Positions 8,082 to 16,951 of a stretch of DNA of 32,970 bases are shown here, one piece after another; position 1 is the first letter of the stretch, and each line of letters opens with the position of its first letter. The notes under the pieces are model-generated. The model did no database searches. It saw only the letters and a program-made list of their open reading frames with translations, and was not told where the DNA came from. The DNA comes from Cytophagaceae bacterium (GTDB taxonomy: Bacteria; Bacteroidota; Bacteroidia; Cytophagales; Spirosomataceae), in contig JAIYBU010000048.1 of NCBI GenBank assembly GCA_027488335.1, positions 1 to 32,970 of the forward strand. The letters run 5' to 3'. Both the position numbers and the translations under genes were made by a program.

Positions 8082-8459
8082 GTGACCTATACTTGTGCAA
8101 TCATAGAAGACGAGTTTTTATCAGAAAAACTTTTAAAAAGATACATCCACCAGACTCCTTTCTTAGAACTGTCATGGACTTGTAACTTTGCCGAAGAAGC
8201 TATCGAAATAGTAAGCACACAACAGGTAGATTTACTTTTTGTAGATTTACAACATTTACCCATACAACCTGACGATGCCTTGGTGCAGCTCTTACGTGAG
8301 CATCAAAGCATAATTATCACTTCAATCTATCCCAAAAAGTTTTTAAACGTAGCGTTAAATATAGTGGCATTCATCGAAAAACCTGTAACCTTTGAGCTTT
8401 TTCAAGATGCTCTCGAAAGATTTATGGCTAAAATGGAAAACGACATTACGCCAAGCTGA
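8082..8459 (+). CDS. Stand-alone response-regulator receiver domain
   Basis: This 125-residue protein is a complete receiver fold and nothing else. The acidic pocket is Glu9-Asp10-Glu11 (IIEDEF), the phospho-acceptor is Asp55 (LLFVDLQ), the switch Thr is in IIITSIYP, and the conserved Lys is Lys100 (FIEKPV). It most resembles the receiver half of the LytTR regulator at 7006, so it may have arisen from a duplicated regulator that lost its DNA-binding domain. It could act as a phosphate sink or as an adaptor for the upstream kinase; this is inference. GTG at 8082 is the only plausible start after the in-frame stop at 8058. It lies between the proposed precursor and the dehydratase, presumably in the same transcript. 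Confidence 0.88.
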   Translation: MTYTCAIIEDEFLSEKLLKRYIHQTPFLELSWTCNFAEEAIEIVSTQQVDLLFVDLQHLPIQPDDALVQLLREHQSIIITSIYPKKFLNVALNIVAFIEKPVTFELFQDALERFMAKMENDITPS

Positions 8460-8508
8460 TAATTAACGGTATTAAAATGGTAATATAGGTAGTAAAACAT
8501 CAATTCTT

Positions 8509-11500
8509 TTGGAAAATAAAATCATTCCTTTTGATTTCTATTTGCTTCGTAGGCCATTACTTTCAGTCGAAATTTTTGATGATTTTCTAAAATCTGAAAA
8601 TCCACCTGAATGGCTGCGTGCAATCTATCAAAACCCGATTCTTCAGGAAGCAATCTATATAGCCTCACCAAATCTGTATCAGCGATTTGAACTTTGGCTA
8701 AAAGGAGAGAAAATTGGTGAAGAAGAAAAGTTTAAGCAAACACTCGTCAAATACCTCATTCGGATGTGTACCCGCTCCACGCCGTATGGGCTATTTGCGG
8801 GCTGTGCCGTAGGAAAATTCGACACCAATACCACCATACGCTTCAACACAAATACTCCGTTTCATAAACATACTCGACTCGACATGAATTATCTGACCGA
8901 GATAATTCAGCATTTGACCAACAATGAACGTTTCTTGGCAAAGTTCTTATTTTTTCCAAATTCAAGCATATATCGACTAAACAATACCTATCGTTATCTT
9001 TACTACGAGGTTATCAACAAAAATCGCTATTATTCTTTGGTTTCGGTCGAAGCATCGGCAGCTCTCTCTTTGGCATTACAAAAAGCCGAAAAGGGCATTT
9101 TGCTTACTGATTTAGCAACGATACTCACCAACGCTGACGTAAATTTTGAAGAAGCGGTTGATTTTGTTAAACAACTCGTAAACGAGCAAATACTTCAATC
9201 AGAACTCGAACCCACAACCACTGGACAGGAGTTTCAAGAAGTACTTTTACAAAAATTAGGCTTAAAACCTTTTGATGAAATAGTACGTTTGCTACAAAAA
9301 CAAGAAGAGAACATTTTCAAATATCAACATGCGAAGCAGTTAATTGAAGAAAACTTTTCGGAGATTGCAGAGAAAGACCTCTTTCAAACCGATTTATTTT
9401 TCAAGACAGATAAAAATACCATCAGTCATTCGGTGATTGAAAAACTTACTTCTACGCTTTCAAAAATACTAATTGCCTTAAATCCGCCTTATAAAAATTT
9501 GAATCTCGACGAGTTCAAACAAAGATTTTATGAACGTTATGAACGACAAGAAATTCCACTAACCCAAGTACTTGATTCTGAATTAGGACTGGGATATGCC
9601 ACCGATTCTCACCTTTCGGTAGGACATTTACCACTGATTGAAGATTTAAACATCAAACAACCAAACGACAACGATAAAACTGGGTGGAATACTTGGAAGG
9701 AATTTGTACTTAAAAAATATACCGAAACATTATTCAGGCAACAACCCGAACTCATAGTTACCGACGCTGATATTGATTTCTTGACAAAAAACTATTCAAA
9801 TACGAATCAGCTACCCGAAACATTCTATGCTTTGGGTAGTATTTTATCCACTTCCGAACAAAGCTTAGATGCTGGAGATTTTCGGTTTATACTAAAAAAT
9901 GCCTTTGGCCCATCAGGAGCAAAAACAATGGCTCGTTTTTGTCATGGGAATGAAGAACTCAGCCAGAAAGTGGCAGACATAGTTCGGTTTGAGCATCACA
10001 CAAACAGCGATGTTATTTTTGCAGAAATTGTTCACCTCCCCGAAGAACGCACAGGAAACATATTGATGCGACCGCAGTTTCGGCAGTACGAAATTCCGTA
10101 TATCTGCCAATCTTCGGTACAACAAGAAAATCAGATAAAACTCGACGATTTGATGGTTTCAGTAAGAAACAATCGTATTTTTCTACGCTCTCGTAAGCAT
10201 AATAAATTTGTAATTCCTCGACTGACAAACGCTCATAACTATCATAATGGACTCGGTATTTATCGATTTTTGTGCGATTTACAATATGAATACGGCTCTC
10301 TGAATGCTTTTTGGCATTGGGCAAATTTTAAAGAACAACTCTTTTTGCCGAGAGTTAGATATAAAAATATCATTCTGAGTTTATCCACTTGGAATATCCC
10401 AACCAACGATTTTGTGACTCATAAAAAACTATCAGCATCGGAATTTTGTACCATCCTAAGAACTTCATTTCGATTACCAAAATTCGTCGTTTTAGGCGAC
10501 TTTGATAATGAATTAGTGCTTGATTTAGACAATAACTATTGCCAAGAGATTTTAAAAAGTGAATTTTTCAAAAAAACCATTATCAAACTAAGTGAATATC
10601 TTTCTGATTCATCGAATTGCTTTATCACACATGAAGGGAAAGCATTTTCACACGAAATTATTATACCCTTCAAAGCAGATTCTTTCCTAAAAAAACTACA
10701 TTTCCCTGCTCTCAACTTTACGGCTAAAAATATTAAACGCAATTTTGAGGTGGGAAGTGAGTGGTTTTATGTCAAATTATATTGCGGAGAAAAAACAGCC
10801 GATGAGGTGCTACAAAAGATAATTAGACCTTTTGTAGAAAAATCATATAAAAAAGAGCTAATAAATGGATTTTTCTTTATTCGATATTATGATTCTGACC
10901 CCCATCTAAGACTCCGCTTTAGAGGAAATGCGAAAAATAAATTTTATGATAATGTCTTGGTTCAACTTCAAGTAAAACTAAAACCTTATCTGACTCACAA
11001 TCGAATTTATCAACTAAAAATTGATACTTATCAAAGAGAAATTGAGCGTTATGGTGCGGAAAATATCGAACAAGTAGAAAAAATGTTCTGTCAGAACAGT
11101 TATTTGGTTTTAAAACTAATGCAGTTGCTTACCGATGACGATTCCGAAATACTTCGTTGGCATGTAGGCATTAAAGGAATGGACTGGATAATGTCTGACT
11201 TCGGCCTGACACTTCCCCAAAAAAGAGCATTTGCAGAAGAGTGTCAACTTGGTTTTTTTGCAGAGTTTAGCATTGAAAAAACAACAAAAGAGCAACTCAA
11301 CCAGAAGTTTCGAGAGGACCAACAGGCGATTCGTGATACACTTACATCAACAGATTTTGATGCTATATTTGAACAATACTCAATTAAAAAACTTGATTTT
11401 TCGGTCGATAAATTAAAGAAAAGTTCTTATTTTTATCAGATTTTAGGAAGTATCATTCATCTTTTCATCAATAGGCTTTTTATCTCACAACACCGCCAGC

Positions 11501-11571
11501 ACGAACTCGTACTCTACCATTTCTTGACTCGATACTACATTTCTGAAATTAGTCGAGAACCAAAAACGTAG
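8509..11571 (+). CDS. Full-length lantibiotic dehydratase (LanB) with C-terminal thiopeptide-type elimination domain
   Basis: At 1020 residues it matches full-length LanB enzymes such as NisB. The N-terminal glutamylation domain shows DFYLLRRPLLSVE (9-21), EAIYIASPNLYQRF (47-60) and RMCTRSTPYGLFAGC (85-99), the signature of the lantibiotic dehydratase N-terminal family. The C-terminal elimination domain begins near residue 745 (SEWFYVKLYCG) and contains FFFIRYYDSDPHLRLRFRG near 787-805. Known LanB enzymes use glutamyl-tRNA to glutamylate Ser/Thr in a leader-bearing peptide and then eliminate glutamate, giving dehydroalanine/dehydrobutyrine. It is cytoplasmic. The start is TTG at 8509: the frame is closed at 8473 and no ATG lies between. 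No LanC cyclase gene follows, so ring closure, if any, is unexplained in this window. Confidence 0.95.
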   Translation: MENKIIPFDFYLLRRPLLSVEIFDDFLKSENPPEWLRAIYQNPILQEAIYIASPNLYQRFELWLKGEKIGEEEKFKQTLVKYLIRMCTRSTPYGLFAGCAVGKFDTNTTIRFNTNTPFHKHTRLDMNYLTEIIQHLTNNERFLAKFLFFPNSSIYRLNNTYRYLYYEVINKNRYYSLVSVEASAALSLALQKAEKGILLTDLATILTNADVNFEEAVDFVKQLVNEQILQSELEPTTTGQEFQEVLLQKLGLKPFDEIVRLLQKQEENIFKYQHAKQLIEENFSEIAEKDLFQTDLFFKTDKNTISHSVIEKLTSTLSKILIALNPPYKNLNLDEFKQRFYERYERQEIPLTQVLDSELGLGYATDSHLSVGHLPLIEDLNIKQPNDNDKTGWNTWKEFVLKKYTETLFRQQPELIVTDADIDFLTKNYSNTNQLPETFYALGSILSTSEQSLDAGDFRFILKNAFGPSGAKTMARFCHGNEELSQKVADIVRFEHHTNSDVIFAEIVHLPEERTGNILMRPQFRQYEIPYICQSSVQQENQIKLDDLMVSVRNNRIFLRSRKHNKFVIPRLTNAHNYHNGLGIYRFLCDLQYEYGSLNAFWHWANFKEQLFLPRVRYKNIILSLSTWNIPTNDFVTHKKLSASEFCTILRTSFRLPKFVVLGDFDNELVLDLDNNYCQEILKSEFFKKTIIKLSEYLSDSSNCFITHEGKAFSHEIIIPFKADSFLKKLHFPALNFTAKNIKRNFEVGSEWFYVKLYCGEKTADEVLQKIIRPFVEKSYKKELINGFFFIRYYDSDPHLRLRFRGNAKNKFYDNVLVQLQVKLKPYLTHNRIYQLKIDTYQREIERYGAENIEQVEKMFCQNSYLVLKLMQLLTDDDSEILRWHVGIKGMDWIMSDFGLTLPQKRAFAEECQLGFFAEFSIEKTTKEQLNQKFREDQQAIRDTLTSTDFDAIFEQYSIKKLDFSVDKLKKSSYFYQILGSIIHLFINRLFISQHRQHELVLYHFLTRYYISEISREPKT

Positions 11572-11610
11572 AAAAAATGTAGTATTAGTTCAGTAAAACA
11601 ATTTTATAAA

Positions 11611-11910
11611 ATGACTGGTACTTTTGAAGAATTAGTAGGTTCGACCGAACCCGTTTTGATAGATTTCACGGCCGAATGGTGTAAGCCATGCCGAAAAATA
11701 GACGCAATGCTCAATCAGTTGGTAGAGGAACTTGACGAAGATATTACGATTATGAAAATCGACGTTGATAAGAACCCAGCCCTCCGAAAAAAATATGCGA
11801 TTGATGCCGTACCAACTTTAATTTTGTTTCAAAAAAGCAAACAATTATGGCGACACACAGGGCTTATTTCTGTTCCCGAAGTAGTAAGAGCAGTGAATAG
11901 AGCTTTGTAA
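11611..11910 (+). CDS. Thioredoxin-family protein
   Basis: A 99-residue single-domain thioredoxin fold. The redox site is WCKPC with Cys24 and Cys27, preceded by the LIDFTAE strand, and the cis-proline strand is VPTLILF. No signal peptide or membrane segment is present, so it should be cytoplasmic. It starts 39 bases after the dehydratase stop and ends the transcription unit, directly before a strong hairpin. In this setting it may keep the precursor cysteine reduced before modification, or serve general thiol chemistry; the link to the peptide pathway is inference from position. It could also be an ordinary thioredoxin captured by the operon. Confidence 0.92.
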   Translation: MTGTFEELVGSTEPVLIDFTAEWCKPCRKIDAMLNQLVEELDEDITIMKIDVDKNPALRKKYAIDAVPTLILFQKSKQLWRHTGLISVPEVVRAVNRAL

Positions 11911-11928
11911 GTTTGCTTAAAAAAATGC

Positions 11929-11973
11929 AATGTGGCACACCTGTTATCTGTGATAATCGAGGTATGCCACATT
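11929..11973. terminator. Bidirectional intrinsic terminator between thioredoxin gene and sbcC
   Basis: AATGTGGCA at 11929-11937 pairs perfectly with TGCCACATT at 11965-11973. After one mismatch a further 4 bp pair. A T-run follows on the + strand and an A-run precedes it (T-run for the - strand). It sits 18 bases after the thioredoxin stop and 7 bases from the end of the converging sbcC gene. Confidence 0.8.
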
Positions 11974-11980
11974 TTTAGTT

Positions 11981-14900
11981 TTACTGGATAACGATTTGGC
12001 TAAAGCCTCGATTATTGCGTTCGAGACGTATCTGGGTAGCAATTCGCTCTTTTATTGACTCTACGTGCGAGATAATCCCGATATTCTTTTGAGCTTCTTG
12101 CTGCAATTTTTCGAGTGTATTCAATGCTAAGTCAAGCGTTTCGGGGTCGAGCGTGCCAAAACCTTCATCAATAAATAAACTATCGAGTTTGATATTTTTT
12201 GATGCTAAATCTGACAAAGCCAAGGCCAACGATAAACTAATCATAAAGGTTTCTCCACCCGAAAGAGTTTTCACTGAGCGGCGTTCGTTAGCCATATATT
12301 GGTCAACAATCATTAGCTCATCTTCATCTTGTTCGCCAGGTTTATCAAGCAAATACCTATCTGATAAATCCGTAAGGCGGCGGTTTGCCAAAGCCATTAA
12401 ACGTGAAAGTGTAAGTCCTTGTGCGAAAGTGGCAAACTTTTTACCGTCGGCATTTCCGATATATTTATCCAATAACTCCCATTTCAAATTGTCTTTTTCT
12501 AAGTTTTGTAGTTGGGTTTGCAATTGTTCAATCGTTGCTTTTATTTGGGTTTGGGTGGCAAGATTTACCGATATTTCTACTTGTTCTTTTCTTGTTGTTT
12601 CTTGCTTGTTGTTTGTATCAATTTGTTGTGAAAGCAACGTCTCCAAATCTATATTCTTATCATCTTTTTCCTGCAATTTATCCAGCTCCCATTGATGTTC
12701 TTTTATTTGCTCAATCAAGGTTTGAATGGCTAAATGTAAAGCTTGTTTTTTCTCTCTTAATGCCTTTGCATTTTCGCTACTCAAAATGGCAGCTTGACAA
12801 GCTTTCACATCTTCAAAACCGACCAGCTTCACTTGAGTTTCAAGGTTACTTTTATCCGTTTCAAAGTTTTTTTGCTTAGGAAACAGTTCTTCTTTGAGTT
12901 CTTTAATAATTTTTACAGAAGATTGAATATTGGCCTGGGTCTTTACAAACCAAGTCTGAATATCGTTGTAGTCTTTCTCGAAGTTTAGACCACCATATAA
13001 GTTTTTGATGCTTATAGTCAACAAACTAAAGTCTTCTTGAAGTTTTTTAGTACTTATACAAAGATTGTATAAACTTCGTAAATCTTCACGTTTTTGCACT
13101 TTACTGTCAATCCCATTTAAGGCATTTTGTTGCGTTTCGATTGCCTTGATTTGAGCATCAATGATTTCTGTATTTCCTCCTACTTTTTCGAGTTTTAGTG
13201 CTTGTTTCTTTTCTTCTATTTTTAGTTTTATAAGCAAAATTTGCTCATTGAAAGTGGCAATTTTAGCAATCGCATTTTTCAATAGCACATCGGCCGAAGT
13301 CAGTTTTGTATGGAAGTCTTGAAAGGTTTCATTCAAGGCTTTTTCTTCTTTTTTAGCTTCACTAAGTTTCAAATCAATCTCCACGTAATTATTGGCATAA
13401 TGGCTCAAAAATGGGTGTTCGAGCGAGCCACAAAGCGGACACGGCTCATCTTTCTTTAGTAAAGTCTGGCGGTCTTTTTCAAAGTTATAAGATTTACCGA
13501 GTGTTTCTTTTTCGGTTTCGAGTTGCTTTATTTTTTGTCCAATTTCTATAATAAGTTTTTGTACTTTTTCAAGTTCTGGCTTTTGTGTGGCAATAAATGT
13601 GCTTTGCAATTTTTCTTGCTCTTGTTCTTTTTTTATATCCTCACTAATTTTTAGATACTCCCAAACAAATTGCTTTAAAGCCGTATAATTTCGGTGTTCT
13701 TCGGTCAAGTTTTCTCTTTTCGTAGAAACTTCTTCCAAAGCAGTAATTTGGGCAATTTTAAAAGTCTCATCAAGCGTAGTTTTGTGCGTAAGACCTACAT
13801 TTTTTATACGTTCAATGGTTTCATCTGTAATTTGTCGGAAATCAAAATTGAGTGATTTTTCGGAAATTTTGTTCATTAATTCCTCAATCTGAGTCTCGTT
13901 GGTCTTTTTGGCGGCTTCCTGTATGCTTCTTTGGTTTTCAAACTGAGTTAATTTTTCTCTAAAATTTTGCAGAACTTCGAGGGCATTTTCAAGAGTAAGC
14001 GTGCTTGGCTGTTTGGTTAATTCACCAATTTTATTTAAAATTCTATTGAGTAAGTTTGTATTTTTTTCCAAACTTTCCTCTTCGCTCGTCAAGCGTTCTT
14101 GGAGGCTTTGAAGACTTTTTTGCTGGCTTTCAAGCTGCAAAATTTGCGATTGAAAAGGTTCAGCTTTTTCGTGAGTTTGTAGCTTTTTTGCTTCAAAAGT
14201 CTCAAAATCATTCAAATTTTGCAGTTCTTTGGCTTGTCGTTCGCTTTTTTCAGCAATACTTTTCTGAAAATTTAGCATCTGATTTTTGAGGTCAATTTTG
14301 GTTTTTAAAACCTGCGTTTGAGCCTCTAAGTCAATCAAAACTTTCTCAATATCTGCCTTACGATTCAACCAAACTTGTTCTTGTTCGGGTGTGCAGAGTT
14401 TACGTTTTTCGGTGTCGATATTGGTACGTAAATCTTTGAGGGCTTGCCCTTTTTCTTTCGCAATTTCAAAGGCTTTTTTGCCCAATTTTCGGTAAATCTG
14501 TGTGCCTGTTATATCTTCCAACAATTTCCCCCGTTCGTCTTTTCCTGATTTTAGAAACTTGGCAAACTCCCCCTGCGAAAGCAAAATTGATTTGATAAAT
14601 TGGTCATACGAAAGCCCGATTAGTTCTTCGTTGCGTTTTGGCACTTCGCTTTTTTTGAGTGGTAATAATTGCCCAGTTTGTAGGTTGGTAATTTCCATTC
14701 CATAATCATTGAGATTTTGATTACGGTTCATCTCAATCCACCATTTCGATACAAAACTGCCCGATTTGCACGAAAATTCAATTTCTACGGCACATTCTCG
14801 CTCACCTTTGGTCAGAATTGAGCCAGCCGAAGCCACAAAATCTTTCGATATTTTTTTATCAAATCTTGGAATTTGGTTGAAAATTGCGAGCGTAATAGCA

Positions 14901-15043
14901 TCTAAAAGCGTAGATTTTCCTGCCCCCGTTGGGCCGACGATGGCAAAAAGGCCTGCCGAACCGAGTGGATTTTCGGTAAAATCAATGCGATGCTCGCCTT
15001 TAAATGAATTGATATTTTTTATGTATATTTTATTAATTTTCAT
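11981..15043 (-). CDS. sbcC: Exonuclease subunit SbcC (Rad50-like ATPase)
   Basis: This is the ATPase subunit of the SbcCD nuclease, which processes DNA hairpins and protein-blocked ends. The 1020-residue protein has Walker A GPTGAGKST near residues 37-45, long coiled coils on both sides of a zinc-hook CPLCGS near 534, the ABC signature LSGGETFMISLSLALAL near 925 and Walker B LFIDEGFGTLD near 958. The order and length are those of a complete Rad50-type protein. I chose the ATG at 15043, which begins MKINKIYIKNINSF as is usual for the family; a TTG at 15055 would add four residues. The start overlaps the sbcD stop by 11 bases, so the two are translationally coupled. Confidence 0.97.
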   Translation of the reverse strand: MKINKIYIKNINSFKGEHRIDFTENPLGSAGLFAIVGPTGAGKSTLLDAITLAIFNQIPRFDKKISKDFVASAGSILTKGERECAVEIEFSCKSGSFVSKWWIEMNRNQNLNDYGMEITNLQTGQLLPLKKSEVPKRNEELIGLSYDQFIKSILLSQGEFAKFLKSGKDERGKLLEDITGTQIYRKLGKKAFEIAKEKGQALKDLRTNIDTEKRKLCTPEQEQVWLNRKADIEKVLIDLEAQTQVLKTKIDLKNQMLNFQKSIAEKSERQAKELQNLNDFETFEAKKLQTHEKAEPFQSQILQLESQQKSLQSLQERLTSEEESLEKNTNLLNRILNKIGELTKQPSTLTLENALEVLQNFREKLTQFENQRSIQEAAKKTNETQIEELMNKISEKSLNFDFRQITDETIERIKNVGLTHKTTLDETFKIAQITALEEVSTKRENLTEEHRNYTALKQFVWEYLKISEDIKKEQEQEKLQSTFIATQKPELEKVQKLIIEIGQKIKQLETEKETLGKSYNFEKDRQTLLKKDEPCPLCGSLEHPFLSHYANNYVEIDLKLSEAKKEEKALNETFQDFHTKLTSADVLLKNAIAKIATFNEQILLIKLKIEEKKQALKLEKVGGNTEIIDAQIKAIETQQNALNGIDSKVQKREDLRSLYNLCISTKKLQEDFSLLTISIKNLYGGLNFEKDYNDIQTWFVKTQANIQSSVKIIKELKEELFPKQKNFETDKSNLETQVKLVGFEDVKACQAAILSSENAKALREKKQALHLAIQTLIEQIKEHQWELDKLQEKDDKNIDLETLLSQQIDTNNKQETTRKEQVEISVNLATQTQIKATIEQLQTQLQNLEKDNLKWELLDKYIGNADGKKFATFAQGLTLSRLMALANRRLTDLSDRYLLDKPGEQDEDELMIVDQYMANERRSVKTLSGGETFMISLSLALALSDLASKNIKLDSLFIDEGFGTLDPETLDLALNTLEKLQQEAQKNIGIISHVESIKERIATQIRLERNNRGFSQIVIQ

Positions 15044-16241
15044 CGTCTTGCTCAACCATTAGTAATAATTCGGTGAAGGCTTCCATCATCAAAGCACGGT
15101 GTTCGTCAGAAAGCGAATTTTCTTTTTCAAGACGTTTTTGTAACATTGATTTCTCCGAAATATCCTCCAGATTTTCTCCTTCCACAAATAATTCTTCGCT
15201 GCTTTTTACTTCATTTTTAAAACTGATTTTATGTTTAAGCACAATGGCATTTTCATCATCGTAAAGGCTAATACAATCATTTAGCTCTTTGATAATTAAC
15301 GGATTGAAATTCTCTTCAACAACCTCTACTTCCAAAAAAGATTTTAGTGGAGCTTCATTCTGAAAGGCAATTAGTTTAGATTTCACGACTTCGAGTGTTC
15401 CTGAAATACGTTTTAGTTCTCTAAACTTTGGTACTTCAATGGTTTTGATTTCTTGAATTTTATTGGCTGAAATGTCAAGAATCAGCACTATTTTTTGGTC
15501 GTTTTTTTCGCTAAAACTCAACGGAATCGGTGAGCCTGAATAACGTATTCGCTCGTTTCCGCCAATGATTTGCGGGCGATGAATATGCCCCAATGCTACA
15601 TAATCAAAGATAGGTGAAAAATCAGCTCCCTCAACCGATGCCAAATTTCCAATCTGAATTTCTCGCTCCGACTCCGAACTTATTGAACCGTTGGCGTACA
15701 AATGGCCCATCGCAATTTTGGGTAGATTTGGATATTTTTCTTGACAGATTACTGCCAAAGTATCGTAGTGTTTTTTTATGCCTAAACGCACGTTCTCAAT
15801 TCTTGAAGTACCACTTTCGCCTTCAATGGCCTGACGTAAATCGGCATCACGCAAATATGGCACAGCACAAACCACCAGATTTTCAAATACCACAATTTCG
15901 TTTTCGATTGGGGTTTCCGTTCCGCCAACTACCTTTATATCAAGCAGTTGCAGAATATCTTTGGGTGCATCAAGCATCTGAGCTGAATCATGATTTCCGC
16001 CCGTAATAATGATTTTACATTTGAGCTGAATCATTTGGCGTAAAAACCAATAATACATCGCTCGTGCCTCAATGGGGGGATTTGCCAAATCAAAAATATC
16101 GCCCGAAATGAGTAATACATCTATTTTTTGTTCGTGAATAAGGTTTATTAACCAATCCAAAAATAGTTGGTGGTCTTTCGAGAGGTCGTGTTTATGAAGT
16201 TTTTTGCCCAAGTGCCAGTCGGCAGTATGTAGTATTTTCAT
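15033..16241 (-). CDS. sbcD: Exonuclease subunit SbcD (Mre11-like nuclease)
   Basis: A 402-residue metallophosphoesterase nuclease, partner of SbcC. Metal-binding motifs appear in order: HTADWHLGK (Asp8, His10), ISGDIFD, GGNHDSAQM and ALGHIHRPQ. The C-terminal capping and SbcC-binding region follows. The ATG at 16241 puts the first strand, MKILHTADWH, at the N-terminus as in the family; the longer frame back to 16271 would add ten residues (MPFLLFRKKH) that overlap the preceding hairpin, so I reject it. It is the first gene of the sbcDC pair, transcribed toward lower coordinates. Confidence 0.96.
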   Translation of the reverse strand: MKILHTADWHLGKKLHKHDLSKDHQLFLDWLINLIHEQKIDVLLISGDIFDLANPPIEARAMYYWFLRQMIQLKCKIIITGGNHDSAQMLDAPKDILQLLDIKVVGGTETPIENEIVVFENLVVCAVPYLRDADLRQAIEGESGTSRIENVRLGIKKHYDTLAVICQEKYPNLPKIAMGHLYANGSISSESEREIQIGNLASVEGADFSPIFDYVALGHIHRPQIIGGNERIRYSGSPIPLSFSEKNDQKIVLILDISANKIQEIKTIEVPKFRELKRISGTLEVVKSKLIAFQNEAPLKSFLEVEVVEENFNPLIIKELNDCISLYDDENAIVLKHKISFKNEVKSSEELFVEGENLEDISEKSMLQKRLEKENSLSDEHRALMMEAFTELLLMVEQDDEN

Positions 16242-16262
16242 GTGTTTTTTTCTGAACAACAA

Positions 16263-16293
16263 AAATGGCACATCCTTTCGAGATATGCCATTT
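16263..16293 (-). terminator. Intrinsic terminator after the NarL-type regulator
   Basis: Arms 16263-16274 and 16282-16293 pair at 11 of 12 positions around a 7-base loop. Read on the - strand, the stem is followed by a T-run (A-run at 16261-16265). It is 25 bases beyond the regulator stop at 16318 and just before sbcD, separating the two units. Confidence 0.75.
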
Positions 16294-16317
16294 ATTTGTG
16301 GTTTTTATCAAAAGCGT

Positions 16318-16941
16318 TTAACATAAACTATTCTTGTCAACAAACTCAATCAACTCAAAAACGCTCGTTACGCCGAGTTTAAAGTAGATATTTTTTCGGT
16401 GGGTTTTTACGGTTTCGACACTTACCGATAGTTTTTCGGCAATTTCTTGCGAATGTAGCCCTTTACAAATTAGATTTATAACATCTAACTCTCTCGGAGA
16501 AACGGCAAATTGTTTGACAAAAGTATCTTTTTGATGTAGATTAATAACAGGTTCGTCGAGCTTTGGGTCATAATAAATTTTATCAGCCAACACAGCATCA
16601 ATACAGGTCTTTAGTTCATCTTTGGTCGAATGTTTAAGCATATAACCATCTACTTCTATTAGCTTAGCTTTTTCAATAAAACTCGTTTCGCTATACATTG
16701 ATAAAAAAATAATTTTTATGTTATTGAAACTTCGTTTTATTTCTTCCGCAATCTTAAAACCATTCTTATTTGGTAAATTTATATCCAATAATATTACCTG
16801 CGGCATTAAGCGTTGTAATGTTTCTATAACGTTTGCTCCATCTGTTACTTGTGCTATAATGTCATAATCTGTTGATAATAAATACTTTACCCCATCATTT
16901 ACAAGTACGTGGTCATCGGCAATAATAATCTTAGGCTTCAT
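16318..16941 (-). CDS. NarL/FixJ-family response regulator
   Basis: The receiver domain starts at MKPKIIIADDH, with phospho-acceptor Asp in VILLDINLP and the switch region IIFLSMYSE. The C-terminal LuxR-type helix-turn-helix is SPRELDVINLICKGL followed by IAEKLSVSVETVKTHRKNIY. It is 207 residues long, usual for the family. I chose the ATG at 16941, giving a 10-base gap to the kinase stop; an ATG at 16971 would overlap the kinase by 20 bases. It is the cognate output of the 7TMR kinase. The targets are not evident from this window. Confidence 0.93.
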   Translation of the reverse strand: MKPKIIIADDHVLVNDGVKYLLSTDYDIIAQVTDGANVIETLQRLMPQVILLDINLPNKNGFKIAEEIKRSFNNIKIIFLSMYSETSFIEKAKLIEVDGYMLKHSTKDELKTCIDAVLADKIYYDPKLDEPVINLHQKDTFVKQFAVSPRELDVINLICKGLHSQEIAEKLSVSVETVKTHRKNIYFKLGVTSVFELIEFVDKNSLC

Positions 16942-16951
16942 AGGGTTAGGG

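Noticed and set aside
12153-12879. Long ORFs on the + strand opposite sbcC
   Set aside because: They are shadows of the sbcC reading frame with no recognisable domain, and sbcC has clear Walker, hook and signature motifs.
16242-16271. N-terminal extension of SbcD
   Set aside because: The extra ten residues overlap the terminator hairpin of the preceding gene and precede the conserved first strand MKILHTADWH.
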